NCBI RefSeq assembly: GCF_004367745.1
Contig: NZ_CP037993.1
Span: 5,580,001 to 5,644,000 of the forward strand
Direction of reading: 5' to 3'
DNA from: Herbaspirillum huttiense
GTDB taxonomy: Bacteria > Pseudomonadota > Gammaproteobacteria > Burkholderiales > Burkholderiaceae_D
Length of the DNA: 64,000 nucleotides
Below, in pieces: positions 34,756 through 43,674 of this stretch. The translations under genes were made by a program, and so were the position numbers. The notes beneath the pieces are model-generated. The model was not told the DNA's origin, ran no database searches, and saw only the letters and a program-made list of their open reading frames with translations. Within the stretch, counting starts at the first letter, position 1. The number at the start of each line of letters is the position of its first letter.

Positions 34756-35005
34756 GATGCTCTCCCCGAGCGCAATCCCTTGGCTTTCACGATCCCTGCA
34801 TGGCGCAGGTGGCCGGGATTACAGGCTGCCCATCATAGCGGCGCATAGTGCAGCCTCAGGACCGTTTTACCTTGATTTACGCTGACCCTGTGCAGGCTTA
34901 ACAGCCACGTACGTCACGCAAATACAAGGCTTGGCGGGGACCTGCACAGTACTGGCACAATAGCCGCCTGTGCCATTTCATGTGCTGCCTTACAAGGAGA
35001 CTTCC

Positions 35006-35449
35006 ATGCCCTCGCTCATCATTCGTTCCCTGCTGGCCTCCCTCGCCTTCACCGGCCTGCTGCAGGCCGCCCAGGCCGATACCCTCAAATCCGACACCGA
35101 AGTGCGCGCCCTGGCCGACAAGGTCATGGCCCAGGCTGGTGCCGGCCGCACCGATGATGCCTATGGCCTGCTTTCGCCCTATGCGCTGGTGGACATCCGC
35201 GCCTTCGAGGGCGCACGCACCAGTGCACGCAGCGCGCGCACGGCCATCGAAGCCCTGGTCGGCAATTCGGTCGGCTACGAATTCATCCGCTCCGAGAAGG
35301 TGGGCGAATCGCTGATCAAGCTCACCTACATCGAAAAAACCGAACGCCAGGCCATTCCGTGGATGTTCATCTTCTACAAGACGCCTGGCGGCTGGGCCGT
35401 GAGCAGCTTCAGCAATGGCGACAATGTGGATGCGCTGTTTGATCGCTGA
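35006..35449 (+). CDS. Periplasmic hypothetical protein
   Basis: 147 residues from the ATG at 35006, with AAGGAGACTTCC immediately upstream. Sec signal with LQAAQADT cleavage near residue 24. The mature part alternates helix and strand, resembling small NTF2-like or DUF4019-type periplasmic proteins (A-x-x-V-M-A-Q-A-G-A-G-R-T-D-D-A-Y-G-L-L). No catalytic motif is visible. Not in an obvious operon. Confidence 0.75.
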   Translation: MPSLIIRSLLASLAFTGLLQAAQADTLKSDTEVRALADKVMAQAGAGRTDDAYGLLSPYALVDIRAFEGARTSARSARTAIEALVGNSVGYEFIRSEKVGESLIKLTYIEKTERQAIPWMFIFYKTPGGWAVSSFSNGDNVDALFDR

Positions 35450-35478
35450 TCATTGATCATTGATCGGCAGCGCTCCGC

Positions 35479-36744
35479 TCAGAACGTGCGCTGCGGCTCG
35501 AGATCGGCGCTCTCGATGGCGCTGGCCACGCCCGAGATCTTGTCGGCGATGATGGCTGAGGAGCCGCAGGCCGTGGTCCAGCCATTGGAGCCATGGCCGG
35601 CGTTGAGCCACAGGTTGGCATAGCGGGTGGCACCGATGAGCGGTGCGCCGTCCGGTGTCATGGGGCGCAGTCCGGCCCAGTACTCGACCTTGGCCAGATC
35701 GGCGCCCTGTGGATAAAGATTCTTCAGCGACTTCAGCGCGGTGGCGCAATCGCGAGGGGTCACCCGCGTATCCCAGCTGCCGATCTCGGCCGTGCCTGCC
35801 GCGCGGATGTGATTGCCCATGCGGGTGATGGCGACCTTGTAGTACTCGTCCATGACACCGCTGCGCGGCGCGCTCTTGGGATCGGCCACCGGCACCGTGA
35901 TGGCATAGCCCTTGACCGGATAGATCGGCAGGTCCAGCCCCAGAGGTTTCAGCATCGGCACCGATGCGCTGGCGCAGGCGACCACATAGGCATCGGCGCG
36001 CAAGGTACCGGTGGGTGTGCGCAGGCCGCTGACCTGGCCACCGGCCACCTCGATGGCCTGCACCTCTGTGGACAAGTGAAACTCCACCCCATGCGCCTGC
36101 AGCCAGCCGGCCAGCGCGCGCGCAAACAGCGGGCAATTGCCGGTTTCATCCATCGGCAACAGCAAACCGCCCTTCAATTCGTGACGGGCAGCATGCAAGC
36201 CCGGATCAAACGCCACGCAGCCATCAGCATCCAGCAGCTCGAAGGGCACGCCGGCTTCCGCCAATACCTTGGTCGACAGCCCGGCATTGTCCAGCCCTTC
36301 CTGGCTGCGGAACAATTGCAGGTTGCCGCCGGTGGTCTGTTCGTAGCGGATATCGAGACGCTCGCGGATCTGCTTCAACTGGCCGTGGCTGTAGCGTGCC
36401 AGGCGCCCCATGCGGGCCTTGTTGACGGCATAGCGCTCGGGCGTGCATTGCGCCAGGAAGGTCTTGAGCCACTTCCACTGATGCGCATCCAGGCGCGGCG
36501 TGAAACGCAAGGCCGCCTCGATCCCCAGCCAGCTCTGCACCGACCACTTCAGCGACTTGGCCGGCATGCCCGGTGCCGCCCACGGCGTGGCATACGAGGG
36601 GCAGACATGGCCGGCATTGCCGACGCTGGTCTCGGCCGCCACCTCGGCGCGGCGTTCCACCACGACCACTTCATGGCCGCGCTCGCGGAGGAAATAAGCA
36701 GTGGTGACGCCGACGATGCCGGCGCCCAGCACGATGATGCGCAT
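35479..36744 (-). CDS. dadA: D-amino-acid dehydrogenase small subunit
   Basis: 421 residues. Membrane-associated FAD enzyme that oxidises D-amino acids (mainly D-alanine) to keto acids, feeding electrons to the respiratory chain. N-terminal FAD motif VLGAGIVGVTTAYFL at residues 5-19, then the DadA-specific GNAGHVCPSYATPWAAPGMP segment and the C-terminal NAGHGSNGWTTACGS. Length fits the family. Downstream of an SDR gene on the same strand after an 86-bp gap that contains five 9-bp tandem repeats. Confidence 0.92.
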   Translation of the reverse strand: MRIIVLGAGIVGVTTAYFLRERGHEVVVVERRAEVAAETSVGNAGHVCPSYATPWAAPGMPAKSLKWSVQSWLGIEAALRFTPRLDAHQWKWLKTFLAQCTPERYAVNKARMGRLARYSHGQLKQIRERLDIRYEQTTGGNLQLFRSQEGLDNAGLSTKVLAEAGVPFELLDADGCVAFDPGLHAARHELKGGLLLPMDETGNCPLFARALAGWLQAHGVEFHLSTEVQAIEVAGGQVSGLRTPTGTLRADAYVVACASASVPMLKPLGLDLPIYPVKGYAITVPVADPKSAPRSGVMDEYYKVAITRMGNHIRAAGTAEIGSWDTRVTPRDCATALKSLKNLYPQGADLAKVEYWAGLRPMTPDGAPLIGATRYANLWLNAGHGSNGWTTACGSSAIIADKISGVASAIESADLEPQRTF

Positions 36745-36774
36745 GGTCTCAGTTCAACTTCCGAAAAAAGTAAA

Positions 36775-36819
36775 TGATGCAAATGATGTGAATGATATAA
36801 ATGATTTAAACGATTTAAA
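36775..36819 (-). repeat. Five 9-bp tandem repeats (TTTANATCR family)
   Basis: On the minus strand the units are TTTAAATCG, TTTAAATCA, TTTATATCA, TTCACATCA and TTTGCATCA, in direct succession, with a degenerate unit on each side. It occupies the gap between the SDR gene and dadA. The same unit in the form TTTATATCG occurs twice at 1802-1819. Confidence 0.75.
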
Positions 36820-36830
36820 TAGTTTTCGAA

Positions 36831-37628
36831 TTACAGGGTGAGTCCGCCATCCACATGCCATACCTGTCCGGTGACGTAGGAAGCCGCCGGACTGAGGAGG
36901 AAAGCGATCACATTGGCGATCTCCTGCGGCTGTCCCAGGCGCTGCAGCGGGATACGCGCCAGCGCCGCCTCCCAGGCGGCCGGGTCGATGGCCGACTTGG
37001 CCGGGTCGCTTTTCTGAACGTAGCCGGGCGCCACCGCGTTGACCGTCACCCCGGCCGCGGCCACCTGCACCGCCAGCGATTTCACCAGGGCCTCGATGCC
37101 CGCCTTGGCCGCCGCCGATGCGGGAAAGCCCGATTCCCCCAGGCGGAACACGTGGGCCACGAAGGAGCTCACCGCCACCACCCGGCCCTGACCGCTGGCC
37201 TGCAGCGGCTCGCGGCAAGCCGTGATCAAGCGGAAAAAGCCGCCCAGGAGCGCATCGAGCGAGCGCGACCAGTCCGCCTCATCGAGTTCGCCAATGCGCT
37301 TGCGATCGGCAAAGCCGGCATTGGCCACCAGTGCATCGAGCCTTCCGTAGTGCGTCAGCGCAGCGTCACGCAACTGCGCTGCGGTGTGCGCATCAGCTAG
37401 GTCGCCCAGCGCCAGCGTGCACTGCGCGCCCTGCGCGCGGCATTGCTGCGCCACCGCCTGCAACTCCGGCGATTCGCTGCGGGCATGCAGGACCAGGGCG
37501 ACATCGGGTGCCGCCACGGTGGTGGCCACCGCCGCACCGATGCCGCGCGCGGCACCGGTGATGAGGATGACACGCACAGAAAGGGGAGAACTGGCAGCAG
37601 GAATGGAAGAAAAAGGGGACGGGTTCAT
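36831..37628 (-). CDS. Short-chain dehydrogenase/reductase family protein
   Basis: 265 residues from the ATG at 37628. Rossmann motif TGAARGIG at residues 24-31, VANAG at 101-105 and catalytic-type Ser154/155 are present. The canonical Y-x-x-x-K is not: the aligned segment is F-P-A-S-A-A-A-K (residues 168-175), giving S-x-x-x-K. The C-terminal end [14 protein letters not shown] is normal for the family. Either another residue supplies the acid, or the protein has lost or changed reductase activity. Cotranscribed with dadA in orientation, but with an intervening repeat array. Confidence 0.85.
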   Translation of the reverse strand: MNPSPFSSIPAASSPLSVRVILITGAARGIGAAVATTVAAPDVALVLHARSESPELQAVAQQCRAQGAQCTLALGDLADAHTAAQLRDAALTHYGRLDALVANAGFADRKRIGELDEADWSRSLDALLGGFFRLITACREPLQASGQGRVVAVSSFVAHVFRLGESGFPASAAAKAGIEALVKSLAVQVAAAGVTVNAVAPGYVQKSDPAKSAIDPAAWEAALARIPLQRLGQPQEIANVIAFLLSPAASYVTGQVWHVDGGLTL

Positions 37629-37984
37629 GATCCAAAAGGTGAAACAGCACGTTCCCGCTGACCGGGAATTTGGCATAACACTTCACTTGCGCAATCCCGT
37701 CATTTTAGCCAAAGCCCGCATCTACGGGGGTTCCCGGCGCATGATGAGACGTTTTGTTCAGTTCGTGCTCCAGGCGTTCTCCTTTACAATGGCCGGGTTC
37801 GCGGCACGCCGCAGCGTCGGTTGCGGTCGCCTGCAATCCATGCGCGGGCAGTTCTTCCCACGTCCTCCCTCCTCCCGGTACCCGGCGCACAACTGCCCCG
37901 GAGGGATAGGGCATGGTTCGTGCATGCGCTGCACACCCTGCCCTCCCCCGGGCTCATGCAATTGGCAACCAAGGAAAATCGCAG
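37629..37984. other. Gene-free region upstream of the amino-acid ABC permease
   Basis: 356 bp between divergent genes. A TACAAT hexamer at 37785-37790 (plus) could be a -10 element for the permease, but no -35 fits. No repeat, hairpin or small ORF with a ribosome binding site stands out. Confidence 0.4.
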
Positions 37985-38650
37985 ATGTATCAATGGGACT
38001 TCGGCTCGCTCTGGCAATTCAGGAGCATCATCGGAATCGGCTTCGTCTATACCCTCTCCTACACCGTGGCCTGTATCGCGCTCGGCCTGCTGGTCGGTCT
38101 GGTGGTGGGCCTCGGCCGGCTGTCGTCGAACCCCTTCATCTCCGGACCGCTGCGCGCCTTCGTCGAAGTGTTCCGCTGCACGCCGGTACTGGTGCAGCTG
38201 GTGTGGTTCTACTATGCGCTGCCGGTGCTGCTGGGCATCGAGATGTCGGCGGGCACGGCGGCCATGCTGTCGCTGGCGCTGTATGGCGGTGCGTTCTATT
38301 CCGAGATCATTCGCGGCGGCATCGTCTCCATCGATGTCGGCCAGTCCGAAGCGGGCTGGGCGCTGGGCATGACGCGTTTCCAGCTGATGAAGCGCGTGAT
38401 CCTGCCGCAGGCCTTCAAGCGCATGACGCCGCCGCTGGTGAACCAGTCCATCATGCAGCTCAAGAACACCTCGCTGCTGTCGGTGCTGGCCGTGCCTGAC
38501 CTGCTGTACCAGGGCCAGATCATCGCGCACGAAACCTATCGTCCGCTGGAAATCTACACCTTGATCGCGATCATCTACTTCGTGATCCTGCTGCCGGCCA
38601 CCATCTGGGCCAAGCGCCTGGAAAACCGCCTGTCGGTCCAGCACGGTTGA
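37985..38650 (+). CDS. Polar amino-acid ABC transporter permease
   Basis: 221 residues from the ATG at 37985 (AAGGAAAATCGCAG upstream). HisM/GlnP family with about five membrane segments and the conserved EVFRCTPVLVQLVWFYYALP motif near residue 60 and the EAA loop (SEAGWALGMTRFQLMKRVILPQA) near residue 120. Forms the pore with a second identical subunit. The ATPase gene follows after 10 bp. No binding-protein gene is adjacent. Confidence 0.92.
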   Translation: MYQWDFGSLWQFRSIIGIGFVYTLSYTVACIALGLLVGLVVGLGRLSSNPFISGPLRAFVEVFRCTPVLVQLVWFYYALPVLLGIEMSAGTAAMLSLALYGGAFYSEIIRGGIVSIDVGQSEAGWALGMTRFQLMKRVILPQAFKRMTPPLVNQSIMQLKNTSLLSVLAVPDLLYQGQIIAHETYRPLEIYTLIAIIYFVILLPATIWAKRLENRLSVQHG

Positions 38651-38660
38651 GGAGAAGACG

Positions 38661-39434
38661 ATGAACAATCAACATGCGGACGCGATGATCCAGATCAGCA
38701 ATCTCAAGAAGGCCTTTGGCGAGCACGTGGTGCTCAAGGACATTTCCATCGCCGTGCCCAAAGGCAGCGTGGTGGCCATGATCGGCCCCTCGGGCTCGGG
38801 CAAGTCGACGCTGCTGCGTTGCCTGAACCTGCTGACCGTGCCGGACCTGGGCACGGTACGCATCGGCGAGCGCCACTTCGAATTCAATGGCCGCAAGTCG
38901 CGCCTGCCCAAGGACCGCGAGCTGGCCGCATTCCGGGCGCGCACCGGCATGGTGTTCCAGCACTTCAACCTGTTCCCGCACATGACGGCGGTGGAAAACG
39001 TGATGGAAGGCATGGTCACCGTGCTGCGCACGCCCAAGGCCGAAGCGCGCGCCAAGGCCATGGCGCTGTTGCAGAAGGTGGGCCTGTCGGACCGTGCCGA
39101 CATGTATCCGCAAAAGCTCTCCGGTGGCCAGAAGCAGCGCATCGCCATCGCCCGCGCGCTGGCCATGCAGCCGGACGTGATGCTGTTCGATGAAGCGACC
39201 TCGGCGCTGGACCCTGAGCTGGTCGGCGAAGTGCTCAACGTGATCCGCGGCCTGGCCGCCGATGGCATGACCATGATCCTGGTCACGCACGAGATCGCCT
39301 TCGCCCGTGAAGTGGCGGACCAGGTGGTGTTCATGCGCGATGGCGTGGTGGTGGAAGCCGGACCGCCGTCGCAGGTGATCGACAATCCGCGCGAGGCGGC
39401 AACGCAGGCTTTCCTGGCCCGCTTCAATGCCTGA
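38661..39434 (+). CDS. Polar amino-acid ABC transporter ATP-binding protein
   Basis: 257 residues. GlnQ/HisP family: Walker A GPSGSGKST near residue 40, Q-loop FQHFNLFPHMT, signature LSGGQKQRIAIARAL, Walker B VMLFDEATSALD and switch His in VTHEIAFA. Ribosome binding site GAGGAGAAGACG. It makes a minimal import module with the permease. A terminator follows about 60 bp later. Confidence 0.94.
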   Translation: MNNQHADAMIQISNLKKAFGEHVVLKDISIAVPKGSVVAMIGPSGSGKSTLLRCLNLLTVPDLGTVRIGERHFEFNGRKSRLPKDRELAAFRARTGMVFQHFNLFPHMTAVENVMEGMVTVLRTPKAEARAKAMALLQKVGLSDRADMYPQKLSGGQKQRIAIARALAMQPDVMLFDEATSALDPELVGEVLNVIRGLAADGMTMILVTHEIAFAREVADQVVFMRDGVVVEAGPPSQVIDNPREAATQAFLARFNA

Positions 39435-39491
39435 CCGGGAGTGATGGAGATGGCATCGAAACCGCGCTGACAGCAGCTTTTCAGCCGGACG

Positions 39492-39530
39492 AAAAAATGG
39501 CGCGCAGATTTCTCTGTGCGCCATTTTTTT
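39492..39530. terminator. Bidirectional intrinsic terminator
   Basis: 13-bp stem AATGGCGCGCAGA / TCTGTGCGCCATT (one G-U) with a 4-nt loop, A6 on one side and T7 on the other. It serves the ABC ATPase gene on plus and the monooxygenase on minus. Confidence 0.9.
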
Positions 39531-39561
39531 CATCTGCCCTTGCCGGTCTCAGGCGCGGGCC

Positions 39562-41364
39562 TTATCGGAGATGATGCACCTCCTGCAAGCCATACACCGG
39601 TGTCGGAATACCCTCCATGCGCGCCTTCAGCTGCAGCGCCAGATACAGCGAGTAGTGGCGCGACTGGTGCAGGTTGCCGCCATGGAACCACAGGGCGGGC
39701 TGCTGCGTGGGCTTCCACATGTTGCGCTGTTCGCCTTCCCACGGTCCCGGATCCTTGGTGGTGGCCGATCCCAGGCCCCAGCACTTGCCGACCTTGTCGG
39801 CCACCTCGTGCGAGATCAGGTCGGCGGCCCAGCCATTCATGGAACCGTAACCGGTGGCATAGACGATCACGTCGGCCGGCAATTCGCTGCCATCGGAGAG
39901 CAGGATGGAGTGTGCGCGGATCTCCTTGACGTCGACGCCGCTCTTGAGACGGATCTTGCCTTCGGCGATCAGCTCGGAGGCACCCACGTCGATGTAGTAG
40001 CCGGAGCCGCGCCGCAGGTATTTCATGAACAGGCCGGAATCGTCATCGCCGAAATCGAGCAGGAAACCGGCCTCTTCGAGACGCCGATAGAAATCCGCAT
40101 CGCGTTCGCGGATCTTGTCGAACACCTGCTTCTGCATCGACGGCAAGACCTTGTAGGGGATCGACGCAAACAGCAGGTCGGCCTTGCCTGTGGTGAGGCC
40201 GCTGGCCACTGCGCGCTCGGAATAGAGATCGCCGAGGGCCAGTTCCATCAGGGAATCGGACTTGACGATGTGGGTGGAAGAGCGCTGCAGCATGGTCACG
40301 TCCACGCCGTTCTCCCAGAGCGCCGCGCAGATGTCGTGCGCCGAATTGTTGGAGCCGACCACCACCACCTTCTTGCCGCGATAAGGATCGGGGCCGGGAT
40401 GGCGCGAGGAGTGATGCTGATCGCCCCGGAAGTTTTCCGCTCCGGGAAACTGCGGCACATTGGGCTTGCCCGACATGCCGGTGGCCAGCACCAGCTGGGT
40501 CGGCTGCAGCACGACTTCCTTACCTTCGCGCTCGACCACCACGGTCCACTTCTGCGTGGCCTCGTCGAAGCTGGCGGACTTGCAGACGGTGGAGCCCCAA
40601 TAGTTCAGTTCCATCACCTTGGCATACATCTCCAGCCAGTCGCCGATCTTGTCCTTGGGCGCGAAGACGGGCCAGTTCTCGGGGAAGGGAATGTAGGGCA
40701 GATGGTCGTACCACACCGGATCATGCAGGCACAGCGACTTGTAGCGCTTGCGCCAGCTGTCGCCGGCGCGCTCGTTGCGTTCGATGATGATGGTCGGCAC
40801 ACCCAGCTGGCGCAGCCGCGCACCCAGCGCAATGCCCCCCTGCCCGCCGCCGATGATGAGGCAATACGGTTGCTGCTGGTAGCCCAGTTCGCGCGCCTCT
40901 GCTTCGCGTTCTTCCTTCCAGGTACGGCGCTGCGTATGCACGCCATGCACCGCCCCGCGCGGGCGGTTCACGCCATTGGGTTCTTCGTGGCCCTTCAGTT
41001 CGGCGGCGGTGGTCAGCAGGGTCCAGATCTTGCCGTCGCGCAGGCGCAGGTAGCCCTTGCCGCGGGCGACGGCGGTCTCCAGCAGGATCCAGCCCTGGGT
41101 TACGCCATCGGCTTGCGAGGGCGTCTCATCGGGATCGGGACGCAGCTGTATCGATCCCAGCTGCGGCAGCTGCGATTGCAGCATGGCGCAGATCTGGTCG
41201 CGGCCTTCCAGGGTCTTGATGTTCCAGGTGAAGGCAATCAGATCGCGCCAGTAGCCGTCCTCCCCGAACAGGGCGGCGGCCTTGGCGGCATTGCCTTCGC
41301 GCAGGGCGGCCTGCAGGGTTTCCAGCAGCTGCGCGATGGTCTGGCTGGGGGTTTCTTCGGGCAT
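39562..41364 (-). CDS. Flavin-containing monooxygenase with N-terminal NTF2-like domain
   Basis: 600 residues. Residues about 1-125 resemble a SnoaL/NTF2-like fold (ALREGNAAKAAALFGEDGYWRDLIAF), followed by a class B flavin monooxygenase: FAD motif GGGQGG at 172-177, FMO fingerprint region FRGDQHHSSRHPG near 305, NADPH Rossmann motif VVVVGSNNSAHD near 322, and the terminal VYATGYGS. Oxygenates N, S or a ketone; substrate unknown. Encoded just downstream of an AcoR-like regulator on the same strand (86-bp gap), so probably regulated by it. Confidence 0.88.
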   Translation of the reverse strand: MPEETPSQTIAQLLETLQAALREGNAAKAAALFGEDGYWRDLIAFTWNIKTLEGRDQICAMLQSQLPQLGSIQLRPDPDETPSQADGVTQGWILLETAVARGKGYLRLRDGKIWTLLTTAAELKGHEEPNGVNRPRGAVHGVHTQRRTWKEEREAEARELGYQQQPYCLIIGGGQGGIALGARLRQLGVPTIIIERNERAGDSWRKRYKSLCLHDPVWYDHLPYIPFPENWPVFAPKDKIGDWLEMYAKVMELNYWGSTVCKSASFDEATQKWTVVVEREGKEVVLQPTQLVLATGMSGKPNVPQFPGAENFRGDQHHSSRHPGPDPYRGKKVVVVGSNNSAHDICAALWENGVDVTMLQRSSTHIVKSDSLMELALGDLYSERAVASGLTTGKADLLFASIPYKVLPSMQKQVFDKIRERDADFYRRLEEAGFLLDFGDDDSGLFMKYLRRGSGYYIDVGASELIAEGKIRLKSGVDVKEIRAHSILLSDGSELPADVIVYATGYGSMNGWAADLISHEVADKVGKCWGLGSATTKDPGPWEGEQRNMWKPTQQPALWFHGGNLHQSRHYSLYLALQLKARMEGIPTPVYGLQEVHHLR

Positions 41365-41450
41365 GACAAGTCTCCTCTATCTCGACAATAGATCTCGTGG
41401 TTGGATGGGGGGGTGGCGGTTCTGTGACCGCCTCGGTGAAGCCTGCCGCG

Positions 41451-42602
41451 CTAACGTCGATGCGGCGGCAGGATGCGGTAGCGCGCCATGCGCCGGTACA
41501 GCGTGGCGCGTGACATGCCCAGCAATTGGGCGGCGTGCGGCGCACGCCATTTGCATTCGGTCAGGGCGGCGACGATCTGGTCGCGCTCCTGGCGTTCATT
41601 GGCTTCGATGACGGGGCTCTCGCTGCTTGTGGCCACCGGCGTCGCCGCCGCATGGGCACGGGCCGGACGCACCGCACGCGAGACGGGTGCGCGTACGCGG
41701 CCATAGAGCGTGCTGCCGCCATGCAGGCGCAGCAGGTGCAAGCCTTGCAGGGCGCGGCTGTCGAGCAGGCGTTCGAACTGCAGGTCGAAGATCTCGCCCA
41801 TGGGGCGCGGCAATTGCTGCAATCCGGCGATGCATTCGCGCGCGCGGCGATTGGCCGCGATGATGTTGCCCAGGGCATCGAAGGCGATGAGGATTTCCGG
41901 TTGCGCTTCCACGTAATGGCGGCTGCGATGGACCAGCAGCACCCAGGCGCAGGCCATGGCATTGAGGAAATAACCGTCTTCGATCAGGGTGGCGCTTTGC
42001 TGGACGATGCGGTTGACCAGGTTCTGGCTGTCGCGCGCATCGGGCGAGCGGATCGCCGAGGCATCGAGCACGCCGATCAGCTCACCTGACGGCGAGAAGA
42101 TGGGGGCGGCGCTGCAAGTCAACGTGGTGAAGGCGGCGCGGAAGTGATCGTTCTTGTGGACCGTGATCGGCAAGGCATCCTGCAACACGGCGGCCACCCC
42201 GCAAGTCCCCTCTTCGCTCTCGGACCAGCAGGAACCGAGATAGAGACCGGCGCGCTTGAAATCATGGCGGCGCTCGCGGTCCACCCGATAGTCGATGGTG
42301 GTGCCGCCGGCATTGGTGAGCATCACGCAGTAATCGGCTTCGCGCACGGTCTGGTGCAGCACCGAGAGGCACTGCCCTGATGCCCGCAGGAAATCTTCCT
42401 CGCCCTGCTGGACCTGGCGCAACTCGCCGGAACTCAGCACGCGCGGACCGCGCATGTCGGCCGGATCGAGATGGTGCTGGTCGAGCGAACGCAGGTAAGA
42501 CGAGCTCAGCCGTTGCAGGTAGGGACTGGCGGCAGGATCGGGCTGGCCGTCGAGCAGGCGGCGCACGCGGTCGAGGTGGCTGACTTTGGCAACGTAGGGC
42601 AT
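41451..42602 (-). CDS. AcoR-like regulator lacking the sigma-54 AAA+ domain
   Basis: 383 residues from the ATG at 42602, which has AGGAG six bases upstream; an earlier in-frame ATG at 42647 has no ribosome binding site. The N-terminal half is a GAF-type sensor as in AcoR (GSCWSESEEGTCGVAAVL, LTCSAAPIFSPSGELIGVLDAS), followed by a PAS-like region (EILIAFDALGNIIAANRRARECI) and a C-terminal Fis-type helix-turn-helix (ALTECKWRAPHAAQLLGMSRATLYRRM, residues about 345-372). No Walker A, GAFTGA or Walker B is present. It should bind DNA but cannot activate sigma-54 by ATP hydrolysis. Confidence 0.85.
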   Translation of the reverse strand: MPYVAKVSHLDRVRRLLDGQPDPAASPYLQRLSSSYLRSLDQHHLDPADMRGPRVLSSGELRQVQQGEEDFLRASGQCLSVLHQTVREADYCVMLTNAGGTTIDYRVDRERRHDFKRAGLYLGSCWSESEEGTCGVAAVLQDALPITVHKNDHFRAAFTTLTCSAAPIFSPSGELIGVLDASAIRSPDARDSQNLVNRIVQQSATLIEDGYFLNAMACAWVLLVHRSRHYVEAQPEILIAFDALGNIIAANRRARECIAGLQQLPRPMGEIFDLQFERLLDSRALQGLHLLRLHGGSTLYGRVRAPVSRAVRPARAHAAATPVATSSESPVIEANERQERDQIVAALTECKWRAPHAAQLLGMSRATLYRRMARYRILPPHRR

Positions 42603-42928
42603 GGGGGCTCCTGGCTGGACGGCACTGCGCGGATCCATCGGCATCAATGCGGATCAGGGCGCAGACGACGGTGAAGCGATGGGTGATGTTGTAGCACAGC
42701 GCGCGCGGCGAGTTGTCCTGCGGCGCAGCATCGGGGGATGGTGAGACGCTTGTCTCAAGGCGCGAAGGGAGGATCATGTCGACGCTGATCGGAGCATGAG
42801 GGGCGGTTCACAGGCCCCGGCCAGCAAGACAAAAGCCCGGCAGCGGTGTTCTTGTGCTTGCAAATTGTCAGCGAATATTTTTCTGCTTCATGATGCCGGC
42901 TTGCAGAAAGACGCTACCAGCGTGCGAG
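42603..42928. other. Gene-free region upstream of the toxin-antitoxin-like island
   Basis: 326 bp. A possible promoter for the island is TTGTCA (about 42866-42871) with an 18-bp gap to CATGAT. Nothing else is recognisable. Confidence 0.35.
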
Positions 42929-43041
42929 AGATGCTCCGCAAAAAATCGAGACCCTCCTGCAAAAATCTGCAATGGCCTCGACTTCAGGCAGGGCATCAGG
43001 CAAGTTCGCGGTTCTCCCCTTTCCCTGTCAGGAGGTTCATC
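42929..43041 (+). repeat. Leader repeat A (direct repeat with 43560-43674)
   Basis: A 113-bp leader that ends at the start codon of the RHH-like gene. It begins with AGATGCTCCGCAAAAAATCG and closes with a GGAGGTTCA ribosome binding site; a homologous 115-bp leader precedes the chimeric antitoxin. Within it GCAAAAA-ATC occurs twice. The two leaders differ in length by 2 nt, so they are not conserved as coding sequence. Confidence 0.7.
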
Positions 43042-43332
43042 ATGCGTACTGCTGCCGTCGCAACCATCGTGGTCGAAGCCACCGCGCAAGAAGAGAAAAT
43101 CATCGCTGCCAAGGCCCGCAAACTGGGGCTGCAGATCTCGGAGCTGATGTGTCTCGGTGCCCTGGCGTATGAGGCTGCGCAATGGGAAGAGGAGCTGGAC
43201 ACACTGGCCATTCTGGCGCAGGAAGCCGCCGAACGGGCCGGAGCCAGCGCCGATGCGTCGCTGGCCTTCATCGAGGCCAGCAATGCACGGCTGGCTGCGC
43301 TGGACGCATCCGCCCGGTCCTGGAGCGCCTGA
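43042..43332 (+). CDS. Small ribbon-helix-helix-like protein
   Basis: 96 residues from the ATG at 43042 with CAGGAGGTTCATC upstream. The segment ATAQEEKIIAAKARKLGLQISELMCLGALAY resembles the strand-helix-helix pattern of Arc/MetJ-type antitoxins (E-x-x-x-I-x-x-x-A-x-x-x-G-L-x-x-S-E-L), though broken here to avoid overclaiming. The rest is acidic and helical. It overlaps the next gene by 1 bp (TGATG). No database-level family is recognised with confidence. Confidence 0.65.
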   Translation: MRTAAVATIVVEATAQEEKIIAAKARKLGLQISELMCLGALAYEAAQWEEELDTLAILAQEAAERAGASADASLAFIEASNARLAALDASARSWSA

Positions 43333-43523
43333 TGTTCGGCATTACCGGCCGTATCTGGAGCGCCTTGGCGACCGTCATCAAGCTGGAGGACAAGGTGATT
43401 CGGCAAAGCGAAGCCCTGCGTCAGCAACAGATACGGATCGAAAACCTCACCGAGCGCATGATCAAGCTGGAAACCCTGCTGGAGGTGGTGCTCCATGCCA
43501 GCGAGTTCAAGCGAATCAAATGA
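43332..43523 (+). CDS. Small coiled-coil protein
   Basis: 63 residues; the ATG overlaps the preceding stop. After MFGITGRIWSALATVIK the sequence is a continuous amphipathic helix (KLEDKVIRQSEALRQQQIRI, then LTERMIKLETLLEVVL) with leucine/isoleucine spacing of a coiled coil. There is no membrane segment or known motif. Its end is 36 bp before leader repeat B. Function unknown; cotranscription with the preceding gene is nearly certain. Confidence 0.65.
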   Translation: MFGITGRIWSALATVIKLEDKVIRQSEALRQQQIRIENLTERMIKLETLLEVVLHASEFKRIK

Positions 43524-43559
43524 TTCAATTGCATCAGAGGCGATCCGCCCTGCCATGAA

Positions 43560-43674
43560 AGATGCTCCGCAAAAAATCGAGACCTCCCGGCAAAAAATCG
43601 TCATGACCTCGACATTGGGGAAGGCATCTGGCAACTTCGCGGCTCTCCCTTTTTCCCCTGACTGGAGGTTCACC
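43560..43674 (+). repeat. Leader repeat B (direct repeat with 42929-43041)
   Basis: Begins AGATGCTCCGCAAAAAATCG as in repeat A and ends with CTGGAGGTTCACC before the GTG start of the antitoxin gene. The similarity continues about 75 bp into both coding regions (codons 1-26), which indicates duplication of leader plus 5' coding end. Confidence 0.7.

Noticed and set aside
35447-35466. Direct repeats of TGATCAT between two convergent genes
   Set aside because: Only two to three short copies, no further pattern; probably chance.
39571-41391. 606-codon plus-strand open frame
   Set aside because: Antisense to the flavin monooxygenase and without any recognisable domain; the minus frame has clear FAD and NADPH motifs.
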